The notes under the pieces are model-generated. The model saw only the letters and a program-made list of their open reading frames with translations, made no database searches and was not told the origin of the DNA. From Streptomyces sp. NBC_00663 (lineage in GTDB: Bacteria; Actinomycetota; Actinomycetes; Streptomycetales; Streptomycetaceae): 64,000 nucleotides of DNA. The position numbers were made by a program, and so were the translations under genes. Shown here piece by piece: positions 51,164-59,252 of this stretch (its first letter is position 1; every line of letters begins with the position of its first letter). The DNA is taken from positions 8,184,001 through 8,248,000 of the forward strand of contig NZ_CP109027.1 of the NCBI RefSeq assembly GCF_036226885.1. Direction: 5' to 3'.

Positions 51164-52686
51164 CGCGCACCCCCGTCGACTCGCACCGTCTCCCGCTCCA
51201 CCGCGGCAGTCCCGTCCCCCGCAGCAGTCCCGTCCCCCGCGGCAGTCCCCTCGGCTGCGGCGCCCTGTTGCGCGGCGGCAGTCCCGTCCACCGCGGTCAC
51301 CCCCTCGACCGCGGCGCCCTGCCGCACCGCGGTGCCCCGGCGTACCATCCGCACCGCCAGCGCGTGCTTGCACGGTCCGCGTCCGCCCCGGTACCTCGCC
51401 CACCACAGACAACTGCACGTGAGCACCCCCGCTGTGTCCCGCACCCGGTGCACATGGCCGTCCTCGGCCGTCACCGTGCCACCCGTGCCGTCCAGGGACA
51501 CCGCGCCCGCCGCCACCAGCTTGCGGGCCGAACGCAGCCGCGGGTTGTGCCGCTCGACGCGCTCGGCGTCGTACGGCAGCTCGCGATGGAAGTAGGCCGC
51601 CTCCGCCGTGTCGTACCCGACGCGGCCCGAGGTGCCGAGGCGCACCAGGGCCGCCCGGACCCGCTCGGTCGTCAGGCCCGCCGCCGCGGCGAGGTCGGCC
51701 ACGTCGACGCGGGGCTCCCAGGCCAGGAGCACCGCGATCAGCTCCGCGTCCTCGGCGGCCTCGTCGGTGGCGAGCGCGTCCAGGACACCGCCCTCGCCGG
51801 AGAAGCCGCGTGAGGCGTCGGGCGACAGCGTCAGGGTGAGCCGCATGCCCGGCAGGACGGCCTCCCAGGCACTGGCCGTCGCGTCGGCGCCGGCCGCCGC
51901 CACCGTGGGGCCGTACACCCGCAGCGCGGTCGCGTGCCGGAGCACCCGCTGGAGGGCGATCAGCCGCTCCGGGCCCGGAAGACACACCGCCCCCGGTACC
52001 GCGCGCGTCGTCGGACGCAGCGCGGCGCCCGTCGGCACCACCCAGCGCGGGCCGCCGCGCGATCCGCCGCGCGGCAGCGAGCGCAGGAACCGGACGGCCT
52101 CGGCGGCGGACAGCTCGGCCCGCAGATCGAAGCCCGCCGCGATCACCTGGGCCTCCGCGAAGCCCCGCAGCCAACGGTCCGGGAGCGGCACCTTCTTCTC
52201 CACGACCGGACCCTCCAGCGTGGTCACGGCCAACTCCTCGGGCCCGACCCGCAGATGGAGCGGATCGTCCGCGCCGATCCGCGACAGGGCCTCGCGCAGG
52301 GGGTTGTTCACATCGACGTTCGTCGTGCCGTGCCCCACCTCGCCGCCGTCGAGGCCTGCCTCCAGGATGTCCAGGCGGGCGTACACCCCGCCGCAGCCCG
52401 AGAAGGACTCGAAGCGCAGCCGGTCGCCGTTGCCCGTCACCACCGGGTCGAGCGAGGCGCGCAGCTGCCGCTGGTAGTAACGCGCCGCCGCCACGTCGGC
52501 CACCGCGAGCAGGCCGGCGGAGGCCACCTGAGGAGACGTCAGGAAGCCCGTGAAGAACCGCGGATGGTCCGTCGGACCCGAGGGCGTCGCACCCCGTGAG
52601 GTCTCCAGTCCCAGGCGCTGCGCACCCGCCGCGGACTCCAGCACGGAGGGTCGGTGATAGGCCACGGCCTGCAAGGATCGCGTCAT
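51160..52686 (-). CDS. SWIM zinc-finger protein
   Basis: 508 residues from the ATG at 52686. The SWIM motif is CSCLWWARYRGG...GPCKHAL, a CxC...CxH zinc site used for DNA or protein contacts, at about 430-455. A winged-helix-like segment precedes it (VADLAAAAGLTTERVRAALV). The C-terminal 45 residues are low-complexity repeats of the GTAAGD/GTAAVE type, encoded by 18-bp-type DNA repeats (51190-51310). Forms an operon with DUF6493. A TACGGT -10 (52693-52698) lies 6 bases before the ATG, suggesting a leaderless mRNA. The rest of gap 52687-52825 is unremarkable. Confidence 0.85.
   Translation of the reverse strand: MTRSLQAVAYHRPSVLESAAGAQRLGLETSRGATPSGPTDHPRFFTGFLTSPQVASAGLLAVADVAAARYYQRQLRASLDPVVTGNGDRLRFESFSGCGGVYARLDILEAGLDGGEVGHGTTNVDVNNPLREALSRIGADDPLHLRVGPEELAVTTLEGPVVEKKVPLPDRWLRGFAEAQVIAAGFDLRAELSAAEAVRFLRSLPRGGSRGGPRWVVPTGAALRPTTRAVPGAVCLPGPERLIALQRVLRHATALRVYGPTVAAAGADATASAWEAVLPGMRLTLTLSPDASRGFSGEGGVLDALATDEAAEDAELIAVLLAWEPRVDVADLAAAAGLTTERVRAALVRLGTSGRVGYDTAEAAYFHRELPYDAERVERHNPRLRSARKLVAAGAVSLDGTGGTVTAEDGHVHRVRDTAGVLTCSCLWWARYRGGRGPCKHALAVRMVRRGTAVRQGAAVEGVTAVDGTAAAQQGAAAEGTAAGDGTAAGDGTAAVERETVRVDGGAR
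51185..51310 (-). repeat. Degenerate 18-bp-type repeats in the SWIM gene 3' end
   Basis: Copies of CCGCnGCAGTCCCGTCC recur through this stretch and encode the GTAAGD-like tail. The two best copies are adjacent at about 51202-51240. Confidence 0.6.
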
Positions 52687-52825
52687 GGAAAAACCGTAGA
52701 GGCGACCACTGACAATCGGCTCCGACCTGCGAAAACGCCCTGCGGAAGGGGGAGTTCGCAGGCCGCGCACCGGGGGATGACGCCGGTACGCGGCCCGCCT
52801 TCGAGGGTACGGGAGCCGACGGGGG

Positions 52826-54412
52826 CTACTGACCCACTCGGCCCGGCCGCAGCACCTGCGTGAACAGCACGGTGCCGTCCTGCTCACGCAGCCGGACCGT
52901 CAGGTCGCCGCTGTCACCGTCGATGTCGACCTCGCCGAAGAACTGGTAGCCGCCGGCGGGGGAGACGTTCGAGGCGGTCGGCGCCTTCACGAACACCCGC
53001 TCCGGACCGAAGGTGTTGTCGAGCGCGCTCGCCGGGAAGGCACCGGCGTTCAGCGGGCCCGAGACGAACTCCCAGAACGGCTCGAAGTCCGTGAACGCGG
53101 CCCGCGACGGCTGGTAGTGCTGCGCCGAGGTGTGGTGCACGTCGGCCGTGAGCCACACCGTGCCGGTGATCCGCCGATGCTTGATGTGCCGCAGCAGCTC
53201 GGCGATCTGGAGCTCACGCCCGAGCGGCGCGCCCGGATCGCCCTGGGCCACCGCCTCGATGTTGGCCTTGCCCTCGGTCGTGTCCGGCACGACGAGCCCG
53301 AGCGGCATGTCAGAGGCGATCACCTTCCACACCGCCCGCGAGCGCGACAACTCCCGCTTGAGCCACTCCAACTGCTCCCGCCCGAGGATGCCCTGCGGGT
53401 CCACGGTCTGGTCGTCGGCCGAGTTGGCGTTGCGGTACGTCCGCATGTCCAGCACGAACACGTCCAGCAACGGGCCCTGCCGCAGCACCCGGTACACCCG
53501 CCCCTCCCGCCTGCCCGTGGGCAGCGTGGAGATCGGGAAGTACTCGCCGAACGCCCGCCGGGCCCGCGCCGCGAGCACGTCGACGCTCTTCTCGGTGTAG
53601 CGGGTGTCGGTATCCGCGATCACCTCGCCCGGGTACCAGTTGTTGCGCACCTCGTGGTCGTCCCACTGGATGATCGACGGCACCTGTGCGTTGAACCGTC
53701 GCAGGTTCTCGTCCAGCAGGTTGTAGCGGAAGTTCCCGCGGAACTCCGCCAGCGTCTCGGCGACCTTCGCCTTCTCCTCGGTGGTGACGTTCCGCCAGAT
53801 GCTCCCGTCGGGCAGCGTGGCCGTCGCCGAGATCGGGCCGTCGGCGTAGATGTTGTCGCCGCTGCACAGGAAGAAGTCCGGGTCGAGAGCGGCCATCGCC
53901 CGGTAGATCGTGTAGCCGCCGAAGTCCGGGTTGATCCCCCAGCCCTGGCCCGCGAGATCGCCGGACCACAGGAAGCGCACGCCGTCGCGACGCCCGGCCG
54001 ACGCCGTGCGGAAGGTGCCGGTGACGGGCTCGCCGGTGCGGCGCGGATCGTCCGGGTCGGCGAGCAGCACGCGGTAGTGGATCTGCTCGCCCGCCGGGAA
54101 GCCGTGCAGCCGGGTGGTGCCGGTGAAGTCGGTGCCGGCGCCGAGCAGCGGGCCCTGCCATCGGCGGGCGTTGCGGAACGACTCGGTGGCGGACGTCTCG
54201 ACGATCATCCGCGCGGGACGGTCGGAGCGCACCCACACCAGCCCGGAGTGCGCGGTCACGTCTCCCGTCTGCACACCCCACCCCGCCTCAGGACGCCCGG
54301 AGAGGGCGAACGCCGGCGCCGCGCCGGCCGCGGCGGGCAGGGTCAGGGCCGCCGACGCGACCAGGGAGCCGCGCAGCACGCTGCGGCGGCCGGGGAACGG
54401 ACGGTGGGACAT
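52826..54412 (-). CDS. phoD: Alkaline phosphatase D (PhoD)
   Basis: 528 residues from the ATG at 54412, with GGAGG upstream. Tat signal PGRRSVLRGSLVASAALTL. PhoD motifs: FLWSGDLAGQGWG, FFLCSGDNIYADGP, IIQWDDHEVRNNW, DVFVLDMRTYRN and WLTADVHHTSAQHY, which build the Ca/Fe site. A secreted phosphodiesterase/phosphatase that releases phosphate from organic phosphates. A candidate PHO box lies upstream. Confidence 0.95.
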   Translation of the reverse strand: MSHRPFPGRRSVLRGSLVASAALTLPAAAGAAPAFALSGRPEAGWGVQTGDVTAHSGLVWVRSDRPARMIVETSATESFRNARRWQGPLLGAGTDFTGTTRLHGFPAGEQIHYRVLLADPDDPRRTGEPVTGTFRTASAGRRDGVRFLWSGDLAGQGWGINPDFGGYTIYRAMAALDPDFFLCSGDNIYADGPISATATLPDGSIWRNVTTEEKAKVAETLAEFRGNFRYNLLDENLRRFNAQVPSIIQWDDHEVRNNWYPGEVIADTDTRYTEKSVDVLAARARRAFGEYFPISTLPTGRREGRVYRVLRQGPLLDVFVLDMRTYRNANSADDQTVDPQGILGREQLEWLKRELSRSRAVWKVIASDMPLGLVVPDTTEGKANIEAVAQGDPGAPLGRELQIAELLRHIKHRRITGTVWLTADVHHTSAQHYQPSRAAFTDFEPFWEFVSGPLNAGAFPASALDNTFGPERVFVKAPTASNVSPAGGYQFFGEVDIDGDSGDLTVRLREQDGTVLFTQVLRPGRVGQ

Positions 54413-54477
54413 GGATGCGCCTCCAGGGACGGGATCCGGCCAGTGTGCGATGCCATGACTACTGGTGCGCCGCAGCG

Positions 54478-54499
54478 CACACGGAAACCACAAGTGAAC
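54478..54499 (-). promoter_or_regulatory. Candidate PHO box (PhoP site)
   Basis: Two 11-base direct units on the minus strand, GTTCACTTGTG (54489-54499) and GTTTCCGTGTG (54478-54488), follow each other 66 bases before the phoD ATG. The Streptomyces PhoP unit is GTTCACC plus four bases; the first unit fits 6 of 7, the second less well. Rest of the gap 54413-54572 unremarkable. Confidence 0.6.
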
Positions 54500-54572
54500 A
54501 ACTGACCGCATTCGCAAGGGAACGGAGGTTCGAGACAGGCAAGGCGCGTCTATGTCCCTCAGCGTCGGACGG

Positions 54573-56087
54573 TCACCCAGGGCCCGCCTCGGCCATCAGC
54601 CGTACGCCCTCACGGATCCGCGCGGGGGAGAGGTGCGCGTACCCGAGCACCAGCCGAAGCTCCGCCGTATCGCCGGTACGCGCGTGGGTGCACGCCGACA
54701 GCGGACGTACGGCCACCCCGGCCGCCGTCACGCGCGCGAGGAAGCGCTCCTCGGGCCCGTACCGCTCCGGCAGCGTGGCGATGACATGCAGTCCGGCGGC
54801 GATCCCGGACACCTGCGAGCCGGGGAAGTGCTCCTCCAGCGCGGCCACGAGGGCGTCGCGCCGCTCGCGGTAGGCGTGCTGGCAGCGGCGCAGCTGACGG
54901 TCGTAGTCGCCGCGCTCCACGAAGCGGGTGAAGGCCGCCTGGTCGAGGGTGGGATGGCCGAGGTCCATGGTCCGCTTGCGCTCGATCACCTCGTCGGCGA
55001 GGGCCTCAGGCACCAGCAGCCAGCCGAGCCGCAGCCCCGGGGCGAGGGACTTGCTGACCGAGCCCGCGTACGCCACCCGTTCCGGGTCGAGACCCTGGAG
55101 CGCGCCGACGGGGGCGCGGTCGTAGCGGAAATCGCCGTCGTAGTCGTCCTCCAGGAGGAACCCGTCCACCGAGCGTGCCCAGTCGAGGAGTTCGGCCCGG
55201 CGCCGCGCCGAGCACGCGATGCCGGTGGGGTACTGGTGGGCGGGCGTCGTCACCACCGCGCGGACGCCCGACGCCCGCAGCGGTGCGAGGGCGAGCCCTT
55301 CGTCATCCAGCGGGACGGGCACCGGGGTGACGCCCGCCGCCGCGTAGAGGCCGTCGTGCTGAGGGCTGCCGGGGTCCTCGACACCGACCGTGCGCAGCCC
55401 GCGCGCGTGGAGCGCGAAGCCGAGCAGCGTCGTCGCCTGGGCCACCCCGGAGACCACCACGATCCGCTCCGGATCGGCGACCACACCCCGGCGGCGCGCG
55501 AGCAGTTCGGCCAGCGTGGTGCGCAGCCGGGGCAGCCCGCGCGGGTCGGGGTAGCCGAGCTCGTGGTGCGGCAGCTCCGCCAGCACCCCACGCTGCGCCG
55601 CCGCCCAGGCGGACCGCGGGAACAGGGACAGGTCCGGGGTGCCGGGCACGAAGTCGGCCCGGGCACCGGACGGCCGGGGCGCGAGGTCACGCGCGCGTGG
55701 CCGGGCCGCCCGTACGGCACCGCCCACCCAGGTCCCCGCGCCCCGGCCGCTGCGCAGATAACCCTCGGCCGTCAACTGCTCGTACGCCTCGGTGACCAAC
55801 CCCCGGGACACCCCTAGGTCCGCCGCCAGATCCCGGCTCGACGGCAACCGCGTCCCCGGCACCAGCCGCCCCGACCGCACCGCCTCCCGCAACGCCGCCT
55901 GCAAGGACCGCCCACGCGCGCGTGCGGGCGCGGAAACCGCCGGAAGCAGCAGCTCCCAGGCGACCGAGCCGCCACCACCGCCCGGGAGGGACGGCACACC
56001 CTCCCGCCCTACGGACGCCGCCTCACCCTCCGCGGCCGAACCCACCGACGACTCCGCGCCAGAACCCACAGACGACTCCTGGCCCAT
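54573..56087 (-). CDS. MocR-type GntR/aminotransferase fusion regulator
   Basis: 504 residues from the ATG at 56087; an ATG at 56135 would add 16 residues of low-complexity sequence. GntR-type winged HTH at about 55-120 (SLQAALREAVRSGRLVPGTR, LAADLGVSRGLVTEAYEQL), then a class I aminotransferase-like domain with PGTPDLSLFP, GVAQATTLLGFAL, EDDYDGDFRYDR and the PLP lysine in AGSVSKSLAPGLRLGW. MocR regulators sense PLP or related ligands. Divergent from an EamA exporter, its probable target. Confidence 0.9.
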   Translation of the reverse strand: MGQESSVGSGAESSVGSAAEGEAASVGREGVPSLPGGGGGSVAWELLLPAVSAPARARGRSLQAALREAVRSGRLVPGTRLPSSRDLAADLGVSRGLVTEAYEQLTAEGYLRSGRGAGTWVGGAVRAARPRARDLAPRPSGARADFVPGTPDLSLFPRSAWAAAQRGVLAELPHHELGYPDPRGLPRLRTTLAELLARRRGVVADPERIVVVSGVAQATTLLGFALHARGLRTVGVEDPGSPQHDGLYAAAGVTPVPVPLDDEGLALAPLRASGVRAVVTTPAHQYPTGIACSARRRAELLDWARSVDGFLLEDDYDGDFRYDRAPVGALQGLDPERVAYAGSVSKSLAPGLRLGWLLVPEALADEVIERKRTMDLGHPTLDQAAFTRFVERGDYDRQLRRCQHAYRERRDALVAALEEHFPGSQVSGIAAGLHVIATLPERYGPEERFLARVTAAGVAVRPLSACTHARTGDTAELRLVLGYAHLSPARIREGVRLMAEAGPG

Positions 56088-56146
56088 GCTCCCGACCTTC
56101 CCCCACCGCCCCCGATTGGTCCCCGACGGCGTCATGGAAATGGACC

Positions 56147-56175
56147 TTAAACCGGACCGCCGCCCTTCCTAGCGT
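56147..56175 (+). promoter_or_regulatory. Candidate leaderless promoter of the EamA gene
   Basis: -35-like TTAAAC (56147-56152), 17-base spacer, -10 TAGCGT (56170-56175), then 7 bases to the ATG at 56183. Probably read without a leader. Overlaps the likely control region of the divergent MocR gene. Confidence 0.45.
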
Positions 56176-56182
56176 CACTCCC

Positions 56183-57394
56183 ATGAACGCCACCACCCGC
56201 GGAACGCTGCTCGCAGGGTTCGCCTGTGTCCTCGTCGGCGCGTCCTTCACCGCCAACAGCAAGCTTGGCGACTACCCGTACGCGGGCGGTCAGTTCCTCC
56301 GCTACGGACTCGCCTGCCTGCTGCTCCTGCCCCTCGCCGGGCGAGGCGCCCCGGCCCGGCTGAGGGCGCTCGGGCCCCGCGCGTGGGGCCGCCTCGCACT
56401 GCTCGCCGCCGTCGGCATGGTTGGCTTCAACATGGCCGTCATCGCCGCCGAGCGCACCGCGGAGCCGGCCGTTCCAGGCGTCTTCGTGGGCTGCGCCCCG
56501 GTCGTGGTGGCCGTCGTCGTCCCGGCGCTCGACGGGCGCCGACCCCAACGCGCCGTGCTCCACGGGGCGTTGCTCGTCGCGCTGGGAGCCTTCACCGTCC
56601 AGGGCTGGGGACGCACGGACGCCACCGGTCTCGCCTTCTCCGTGGGCGCGCTGGCCGGTGAGGTCGGCTTCGCGGTCCTCGCCGTACCGGTACTGCGTCC
56701 CCTGGGCCCACGGCTGCTGTCCGCGACGGTGTGCGGGGTCGCCGCGGCCGAGTCGTTGGCGGCGGGGCTCCTTCTGGACGGCACGGCGTGGCTGCGCCGG
56801 CCGGACGGCACCGAGGCCGCCGCGCTGCTGTGGCAGGCGGCGGTCGTCACCGTCGTCGGCTTCGTGTGCTGGTACATGGGTGTGCAGCGGATCGGCGCGG
56901 AGCGCGCCACGCTGTTCTCCGGCCTCATCCCGGTCGCCGCCGCCTGCACCGCCCCGCTCGTCGGCACGGGGGCCTACGGCACCGCCCAGGCCGTCGGCAG
57001 CGGCCTCGTCGGCGTGGGAGTCGCCCTCGGCTCGGGCGCGTTCAGCGGGAACAGGAGGGCCTCGGCGCCTGCCGGCACGGAGACTTCAGTGGCCGCCACC
57101 GCCAAGCCGTCAGCGGCTGCCGTCGAGGATCACGCGCGCGACGAGCGCCGGGTCGTCGTTCATCGGGCAGTGACCGCAGCCGGGCAGTCGCACGAGACGG
57201 GCCTTGGGAATGATCTGCTTGGCGCGGACCCCCTGGCGGCGCAGCAGGATCCGGTCCTTGCTGCCCCAGGCCACGGTGACCGGAATGCCGGGGAGGTCGT
57301 CCACGAACTGGACGGAGCCGCCCGCGCGGAGGGTGTCGGCGAAGCCCGTCGCGTTCACCAGCGCGAGCGTCTCGGCGACGACGGCCTCGGGTGA
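56183..57394 (+). CDS. EamA/DMT-family transporter with abnormal C-terminal extension
   Basis: 403 residues to the first stop. About residues 1-295 are a typical ten-helix EamA drug/metabolite exporter (start TLLAGFACVLVGASFTANSK; second repeat FSVGALAGEVGFAVLAVPVL; ends SGLVGVGVALGSGAF). The remaining about 105 residues are not membrane-like; they are the antisense of the hydrolase gene on the other strand (57110-57394). The natural stop was probably near 57080-57110 and has been lost or shifted. Efflux substrate unknown; likely controlled by the MocR protein. Confidence 0.8.
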   Translation: MNATTRGTLLAGFACVLVGASFTANSKLGDYPYAGGQFLRYGLACLLLLPLAGRGAPARLRALGPRAWGRLALLAAVGMVGFNMAVIAAERTAEPAVPGVFVGCAPVVVAVVVPALDGRRPQRAVLHGALLVALGAFTVQGWGRTDATGLAFSVGALAGEVGFAVLAVPVLRPLGPRLLSATVCGVAAAESLAAGLLLDGTAWLRRPDGTEAAALLWQAAVVTVVGFVCWYMGVQRIGAERATLFSGLIPVAAACTAPLVGTGAYGTAQAVGSGLVGVGVALGSGAFSGNRRASAPAGTETSVAATAKPSAAAVEDHARDERRVVVHRAVTAAGQSHETGLGNDLLGADPLAAQQDPVLAAPGHGDRNAGEVVHELDGAARAEGVGEARRVHQRERLGDDGLG

Positions 57395-57940
57395 ACGGCG
57401 GCCCGGGCGGGCGTAGATGGTGCTCGTCAGCGCGGTCCGTCCGGCAGCCGACCGCGACAGCCGCTCCACGACGGGCAGCGGCATCCGCTGGGCGATACCC
57501 CGCATCGCGAGCAGCACGGTGAAGGCGTACCGTCGCTCGGCCTCCGACCAGAACCCCGCGGGGGACAGCGCGGTGACGGACCGTACGAGCTTCTCCCGGC
57601 CGAGTTCGAGGGCGAGCAGGCCACCGAGCGAGTTGCCCGCCACATGCGGCCGGCCCAGTTCCAGCGCCTCACAGAACGCGCCGAACACGGCGGTCGTGGT
57701 GGCCAGGTCGTACGAGAGTCCCTCGGGCAGCCCCGGGGACGCACCGAAGCCGGGCAGGTCCACGGCGATCACGTCGCGCTCGCTCGCCAGGATGTCCACG
57801 ACCGGGTCCCAGGCCTGCCGGTGGTGGCCTATGCCGTGCAGCAGCAGGAGCGGTTCGCCGCTGCCCACGCGCGCGTAGTCGACCGTCACCGATCGCGGGC
57901 CGTGCGGGGAAGGGACCTTGAACGAGACGGTGTCGGCCAT
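57110..57940 (-). CDS. Alpha/beta hydrolase
   Basis: 276 residues. LLLLHGIGHHRQAWDP (oxyanion loop), AVDLPGFGASPG, nucleophile AGNSLGG, Asp in AWGSKDRIL, His in PGCGHCPMNDDP. RBS GAGGAG upstream. Complete catalytic triad; no signal peptide. Divergent from the ECF41 sigma gene, which may control it. The 3' end lies antisense to the EamA reading frame for 285 bases. Confidence 0.92.
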   Translation of the reverse strand: MADTVSFKVPSPHGPRSVTVDYARVGSGEPLLLLHGIGHHRQAWDPVVDILASERDVIAVDLPGFGASPGLPEGLSYDLATTTAVFGAFCEALELGRPHVAGNSLGGLLALELGREKLVRSVTALSPAGFWSEAERRYAFTVLLAMRGIAQRMPLPVVERLSRSAAGRTALTSTIYARPGRRSPEAVVAETLALVNATGFADTLRAGGSVQFVDDLPGIPVTVAWGSKDRILLRRQGVRAKQIIPKARLVRLPGCGHCPMNDDPALVARVILDGSR

Positions 57941-58019
57941 GGGGTGTGCTCCTCGTCTGGGACTCGTGGGACGTGTCGAACTCGCTGAGTGCGCCGCGTA
58001 GACAGCTTGTCAGCAATTA

Positions 58020-58033
58020 CTACCGACGGGTAG
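58020..58033. promoter_or_regulatory. Palindrome between hydrolase and sigma-factor genes
   Basis: CTACCGACGGGTAG is a near-perfect inverted repeat (arms CTACC/GGTAG) in the 188-base divergent gap 57941-58128. Suggests a repressor or sigma-autoregulatory site. I could not identify an ECF41 promoter with confidence. Confidence 0.4.
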
Positions 58034-58128
58034 CCCCTCCTGACCTCTCCTGGTCCCTCCTGATCCTTCCTGGGCCGCACCGCCGAATCCGCCTGGACAG
58101 CGCGCGGCGGGTCGGCTGGGATGGAGCC

Positions 58129-59010
58129 GTGACCATCGACACCGTGACCGACGTCTTCGAAGAGCACCGTCCCGTACTGCTGGGAGTCGCCTACCGCATG
58201 CTCGGGCGGGTGGCCGACGCGGAGGACGTCGTCCAGGAGGCCTGGTTGCGCTGGTCCGGCGCGGACCGCGGGGACGTGCGCGAACCGCGCGGCTATCTCG
58301 TGCGGATCACGACCCGCCTGGCCATCGACCGGCTCCGCCAGATCAAGGCGCGCAACGAGGCCTACGTCGGGCCGTGGCTGCCCGAGCCGTACGTCACCGA
58401 CTTCGGGGACGTCGTCCCGGACACCGCGGAGCGGGCCGTGCTCGCCGACTCCGTCTCGCTCGCCGTCCTCGTCGTCATGGAGTCCCTCTCGCCCCTGGAG
58501 CGCGCGGTGTTCGTGCTCAGGGAGGCCTTCGGCTACCCGTACGCGGACATCGCCGCCCTCCTCGACCGGGAGGAACCGGCGGTGCGCCAGCTCGCCGGGC
58601 GCGCCCGCAGACACGTCGAGGAGCGGCGGCCCCGCTACGAGGTCGACCCCGCCCAGCGCCGTGACTTCACCGAGCGCTTCCTCGCCGCCGCCGCGGAGGG
58701 CGACCTGGGCGCGCTCATGTCGCTGCTGGCCCCGGATGTCCGCCTCGTCGGCGACAGCGGAGGCAAGTCGAAGGCGCCGGTGCGGATCATCGAGACGGCG
58801 GACAAGGTCGGCCGGTTCCTCATCGGCGCCGCGCGCAAGGGCGTTCCGGACATGTCCTTCCGTGCCGTGGAACTCAACGGCGGTCCGGCGGTGGTGGTCC
58901 TGTCCGGCGACGAGGTCGTCACGGTCTTCCAGGTGGACATCGCGGACGGCCGGATCCAGTCGGTCTACCTGCTGAGCAACCCCGACAAGCTGCAATCGCT
59001 TTCCGCCTAG
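58129..59010 (+). CDS. ECF41-family RNA polymerase sigma factor with SnoaL-like C-terminus
   Basis: 293 residues from the GTG at 58129. Sigma-2 (LLGVAYRMLGRVADAEDVVQ) and sigma-4 (LSPLERAVFVLREAFGYPYA) are present. The linker has YVGPWLPEP, the ECF41 signature, and the C-terminal SnoaL-like domain carries VGDSGGKSKAP, matching the family's DGGGK motif. In ECF41 proteins this C-terminal extension takes the place of an anti-sigma factor. Usual ECF41 neighbours (carboxymuconolactone decarboxylase, oxidoreductase, epimerase) are absent; an alpha/beta hydrolase is divergent instead. Confidence 0.92.
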   Translation: MTIDTVTDVFEEHRPVLLGVAYRMLGRVADAEDVVQEAWLRWSGADRGDVREPRGYLVRITTRLAIDRLRQIKARNEAYVGPWLPEPYVTDFGDVVPDTAERAVLADSVSLAVLVVMESLSPLERAVFVLREAFGYPYADIAALLDREEPAVRQLAGRARRHVEERRPRYEVDPAQRRDFTERFLAAAAEGDLGALMSLLAPDVRLVGDSGGKSKAPVRIIETADKVGRFLIGAARKGVPDMSFRAVELNGGPAVVVLSGDEVVTVFQVDIADGRIQSVYLLSNPDKLQSLSA

Positions 59011-59024
59011 CGGCGCCCGGTTCG

Positions 59025-59052
59025 AAGCCCCCGTCCCTCGCGACGGGGGCTT
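59025..59052 (+). terminator. Rho-independent terminator after the sigma gene
   Basis: AAGCCCCCGTC (59025-59035), loop CCTCGC, GACGGGGGCTT (59042-59052): perfect 11-bp stem followed by TTT, 15 bases after the stop. Confidence 0.85.
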
Positions 59053-59141
59053 TGCCGTCATGTCACGGACCACCACCCCGTACGAACGCCTCGTGAACGC
59101 TCCGCGGCACGGCCCCTGTGAGTGCCGCGAGGGATCGAGGA

Positions 59142-59176
59142 TTGGTCTTGACCAAGGGTGGGGGCCGCCCTATGGT
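59142..59176 (+). promoter_or_regulatory. GntR-gene promoter overlapped by a DasR-like operator
   Basis: -35 TTGACC (59148-59153), 17-base spacer and -10 TATGGT (59171-59176) form a near-consensus promoter. The palindrome TTGGTCTTGACCAA (59142-59155) covers the -35 and matches 11 of 12 core bases of the DasR/GntR site TGGTCTAGACCA. Suggests repression by the encoded GntR protein or by DasR. About 75 bases of leader follow, including small hairpins. Confidence 0.65.
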
Positions 59177-59252
59177 CGCAGATAAGTGCAACAACCTTTA
59201 ATAAACAAGGGCGCTAAAACGCCGCCGGATTACGGCGATTGCGGAGGACAGG

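Noticed and set aside
48521..52174. A single 1217-residue protein reading through the SWIM gene
   Set aside because: The upstream part lies antiphase inside the SWIM gene; the ATG at 51163 overlaps the SWIM stop and is the natural start.
59013..59040. GGTTCGAAGCCC as a tRNA T-loop
   Set aside because: No cloverleaf can be drawn; the segment forms a clear terminator stem instead.
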